Shown here piece after piece: positions 7,352-9,088 of a DNA stretch of 9,088 bases. Location of the stretch: NCBI GenBank assembly GCA_937915885.1, contig CALGGP010000284.1, positions 1 through 9,088 on the forward strand, read 5' to 3'. The stretch's first letter is position 1, and each line of letters opens with the position of its first letter. A program made the translations under genes and the position numbers. The notes under the pieces were generated by a model. The model made no database searches. It was not told the origin of the DNA and saw nothing but the letters and a program-made list of their open reading frames with translations. The DNA is from an uncultured Selenomonadales bacterium. GTDB taxonomy: Bacteria; Bacillota; Negativicutes; Selenomonadales; Selenomonadaceae.

Positions 7352-8881
7352 TCAAAAAATGTCGAGATCAAAATCGTTGCGAAGTTTTATCGCCTCTCCG
7401 ATGTGAATGTTGTCAATCTGATCCATGCCCTCGAGATCGGCTATCGTCCGCGCCACCTTCTTTATCCGATCATACGACCGCGCCGACGCATGCTTCTTCT
7501 CATAAAACATCCTCAACAAATCCTCCGCCCGATCCGTCATCGGACAAAACTTTTCGATCAGCGCGTGATTCATCTGCGCGTTGCAAAACAGTCGATATTC
7601 CCTCAGCCGCTCCAATTGTATATCGCGCGCCTTCGATACACGCTCGCGGATCACCGACGACGACTCCGCCTTCCGTTTCGAGCTCAAATCTTTATAATCC
7701 ACGCGCGGCACTCGAATATGTATGTCAATCCGATCGAGCAACGGTCCCGACAGCTTTCGAGTGTACTTTCTGATCTCATTCGGTGTGCATCGACATTCAT
7801 GCGTCGGATCGCCGTACCAACCGCACGGACACGGATTCATCGCGCAGATCAGCATGATGCTCGACGGAAATGTAAGCGTCGCGTTTACTCTCGAGATCGT
7901 CACCTTGCGCTCCTCGAGCGGCTCTCGTAAAACCTCCAGCACCGATTTGTGGAACTCGGGGAACTCGTCCAAAAACAGCACTCCATGATGAGCCAACGTC
8001 ACTTGCCCCGGGCGCGGGATCGAGCCGCCGCCTATCATCGCCGCCGCCGACGCGTCATGATTCGGGTGTTGAAACGGTCGCTTTTTGATCAGTCCGCCGT
8101 CCGTACCCAATTTGCCCTCGATGCTGTAAATTTTCGTCACCTCGAGCGCCTCTTCGGGCGTCAACTCCGGCAGGATCGAATTGACGCGTTGAGCCAACAT
8201 CGTTTTGCCCGAGCCCGGCACTCCCACCATCAGCACGTTGTGTCCGCCCGCCGCCGCTATCTCCAACGCCCGCTTCGCAAAAAATTGTCCCTGTACGTCG
8301 GAAAAATCGTCCTGCATATCGTTGAATATTTCCGTCGGCGCATCGACTTTCACCTCGGGCTTCAACACGTCCTGCCCGTTGAGGAACATCATCAGCTCCG
8401 ATAAATTTGACGGCGCGTAAACTTCAACGTCGTCGACGAGCAGCGCCTCATTGACATTTTCCCGCGCCACGAATATTTTTGTCAGACCTTCCTCCCGCGC
8501 CTTGATCACCATCGGCAACACGCCGTGCACGCCGCATAAATTTCCCTCGAGCGACAACTCCGCCGTGAATAAACAATTTTTGGTGTTGTCGACGGGGATC
8601 GTACCTTGCGCGCTCAACAATCCGATCGCGATCGGCAGGTCGAGCCCTGGGCTGTCTTTTTTTATGTCGGCGGGCGCCAGATTGATTGTAATCCGTTCCG
8701 CGCGGAGGAGCATGTTGGAATTTCTGATGGCGGTGCGGACGCGTTCCTTCGACTCACGCACGGAGGCGTTGGGCAGCCCGACGATATCAAAACTTGGCAT
8801 GCCGTTAGAGCTGTCGACTTCGACGCCGATTATCAGACCGTCCACTCCGAGCGTTGCCGCGCCGTATACTCTCGCAAACAT
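7352..8881 (-). CDS. comM: YifB/ComM family Mg-chelatase-like AAA+ ATPase
   Basis: The 509 residues match the usual length of ComM (about 507). ComM of Vibrio cholerae is a hexameric branch-migration helicase that helps integrate DNA during natural transformation; the family is also widespread in species not known to be transformable. Domain order: an N-terminal Lon-protease/S5-like ChlI domain (about 1-165, VDGLIIGVEVDSSNGMPSFDIVGLPN), a Mg-chelatase-type AAA+ domain (about 190-395) with Walker A GVPGSGKT (220-227) and Walker B LFLDE (302-306), and the C-terminal Mg-chelatase domain ending in KVARTIADLEG. Paired cysteines CPC (351-353) and CRC (363-365) are typical of the family and may bind metal. 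The start ATG has GAGGTG 5 nt upstream. A TAAAAT sequence just upstream could be a -10 box, but no convincing -35 is visible in the adjoining repeat. Confidence 0.95.
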   Translation of the reverse strand: MFARVYGAATLGVDGLIIGVEVDSSNGMPSFDIVGLPNASVRESKERVRTAIRNSNMLLRAERITINLAPADIKKDSPGLDLPIAIGLLSAQGTIPVDNTKNCLFTAELSLEGNLCGVHGVLPMVIKAREEGLTKIFVARENVNEALLVDDVEVYAPSNLSELMMFLNGQDVLKPEVKVDAPTEIFNDMQDDFSDVQGQFFAKRALEIAAAGGHNVLMVGVPGSGKTMLAQRVNSILPELTPEEALEVTKIYSIEGKLGTDGGLIKKRPFQHPNHDASAAAMIGGGSIPRPGQVTLAHHGVLFLDEFPEFHKSVLEVLREPLEERKVTISRVNATLTFPSSIMLICAMNPCPCGWYGDPTHECRCTPNEIRKYTRKLSGPLLDRIDIHIRVPRVDYKDLSSKRKAESSSVIRERVSKARDIQLERLREYRLFCNAQMNHALIEKFCPMTDRAEDLLRMFYEKKHASARSYDRIKKVARTIADLEGMDQIDNIHIGEAIKLRNDFDLDIF

Positions 8882-8903
8882 TTCATCACCTCATAAAAAT
8901 TTT

Positions 8904-8990
8904 ATGTGGGCGCCGCCGCCGCTCCCACCCCCAAGCGCGGCGCCCAAATTATGAAAGCGGTTCCCACCCCGCGTCGGCAGCGCCCAACCG
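8904..8990 (+). repeat. GC-rich intergenic repeat copy 3
   Basis: The core starts GGGCGCCGCCGCCGCTCCC at 8908 and reaches GGTTCCCACC at 8959, again 51 nt apart. Here the first-half stem is longer: GGGCGCCGC (8908-8916) pairs perfectly with GCGGCGCCC over 9 bp. One base is lost before GCGCCCAA and one gained after it, so total spacing is kept while any reading frame is broken. The copy sits directly upstream of the comM ribosome-binding site. Its right part merges into the tandem array. Confidence 0.75.
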
Positions 8991-9088
8991 TCCGCACAAG
9001 CCCACCCATGTCGGCAGCGCTCGACCGTCGCATCAAGCCCCGCCCCGCGTCGGCGGTGCCGTCCGTCCGCTCCAAGCCCGCCCTTATC
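8963..9088 (+). repeat. Degenerate tandem array of about 38 bp units, cut by the window end
   Basis: Three successive units of 38, 37 and 39 nt start at 8963, 9001 and 9038. Each opens with a CCCACC-like block, has GTCGGC in the middle and CCGTC in the second half, and ends CAAG. A fourth begins at 9077 with CCCGCCC and is cut by the window end. The unit resembles the second half of the dispersed repeat (CCCACCCCGCGTCGGC), so the array probably arose by duplication of it. There is no credible gene here. Confidence 0.7.

Noticed and set aside
40..8881. The whole window as one novel system or defence island
   Set aside because: TrkH, PFOR and ComM are ordinary conserved genes with independent signals; only the small gene pair and the repeats remain unexplained.
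8963..9088. Possible CRISPR array
   Set aside because: The periodicity is about 38 nt with similarity spread over the whole unit; there are no identical repeats alternating with unique spacers, and no cas genes are present.

Overview
The window carries five protein-coding genes and a family of GC-rich intergenic repeats. The best-supported gene, a full-length pyruvate:ferredoxin oxidoreductase, points to an anaerobic bacterium. The proteins look to me like those of Negativicutes (a Selenomonas-like Firmicute), but no rRNA or other marker is present, so this placement is an inference of moderate to low confidence.

Layout. Positions 1-30 hold the tail of a repeat copy. Positions 40-1500 (+) encode TrkH, the membrane subunit of a Trk potassium uptake system. 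Its stop codon abuts the stop of a convergent minus-strand unit of two unrecognised genes (1501-2451 and 2469-3275), read from a good promoter at 3324-3352. Upstream of that promoter lie a minus-strand intrinsic terminator (3355-3385) and repeat copy 1 (about 3388-3543), both downstream of the large nifJ/PFOR gene (3538-7071, -). PFOR has its own near-consensus extended -10 promoter at 7111-7139. Repeat copy 2 (about 7142-7322) separates it from comM/yifB (7352-8881, -), a Mg-chelatase-like AAA+ ATPase. Upstream of comM, 8904-9088 is repeat copy 3, which runs into a degenerate tandem array of about 38 bp units that continues past the window end.

How the genes relate. PFOR (pyruvate oxidation to acetyl-CoA with ferredoxin reduction), TrkH (K+ import) and ComM (branch-migration helicase-like ATPase) are housekeeping genes with separate functions. 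I see no sign that they form one pathway, and each transcription unit seems independent.

What deserves a second look is the repeat family and the uncharacterised gene pair. Three repeat copies keep exactly 51 nt between two landmarks (GGGCGCC and GGTTCCCACC). Two copies enclose different perfect hairpins inside the same CCCACCC/GGGTGGG outer pairing, which suggests a structured, MITE- or REP-like mobile or RNA element rather than coding sequence. I found no CRISPR array, tRNA, rRNA, transposase or recognisable defence system.
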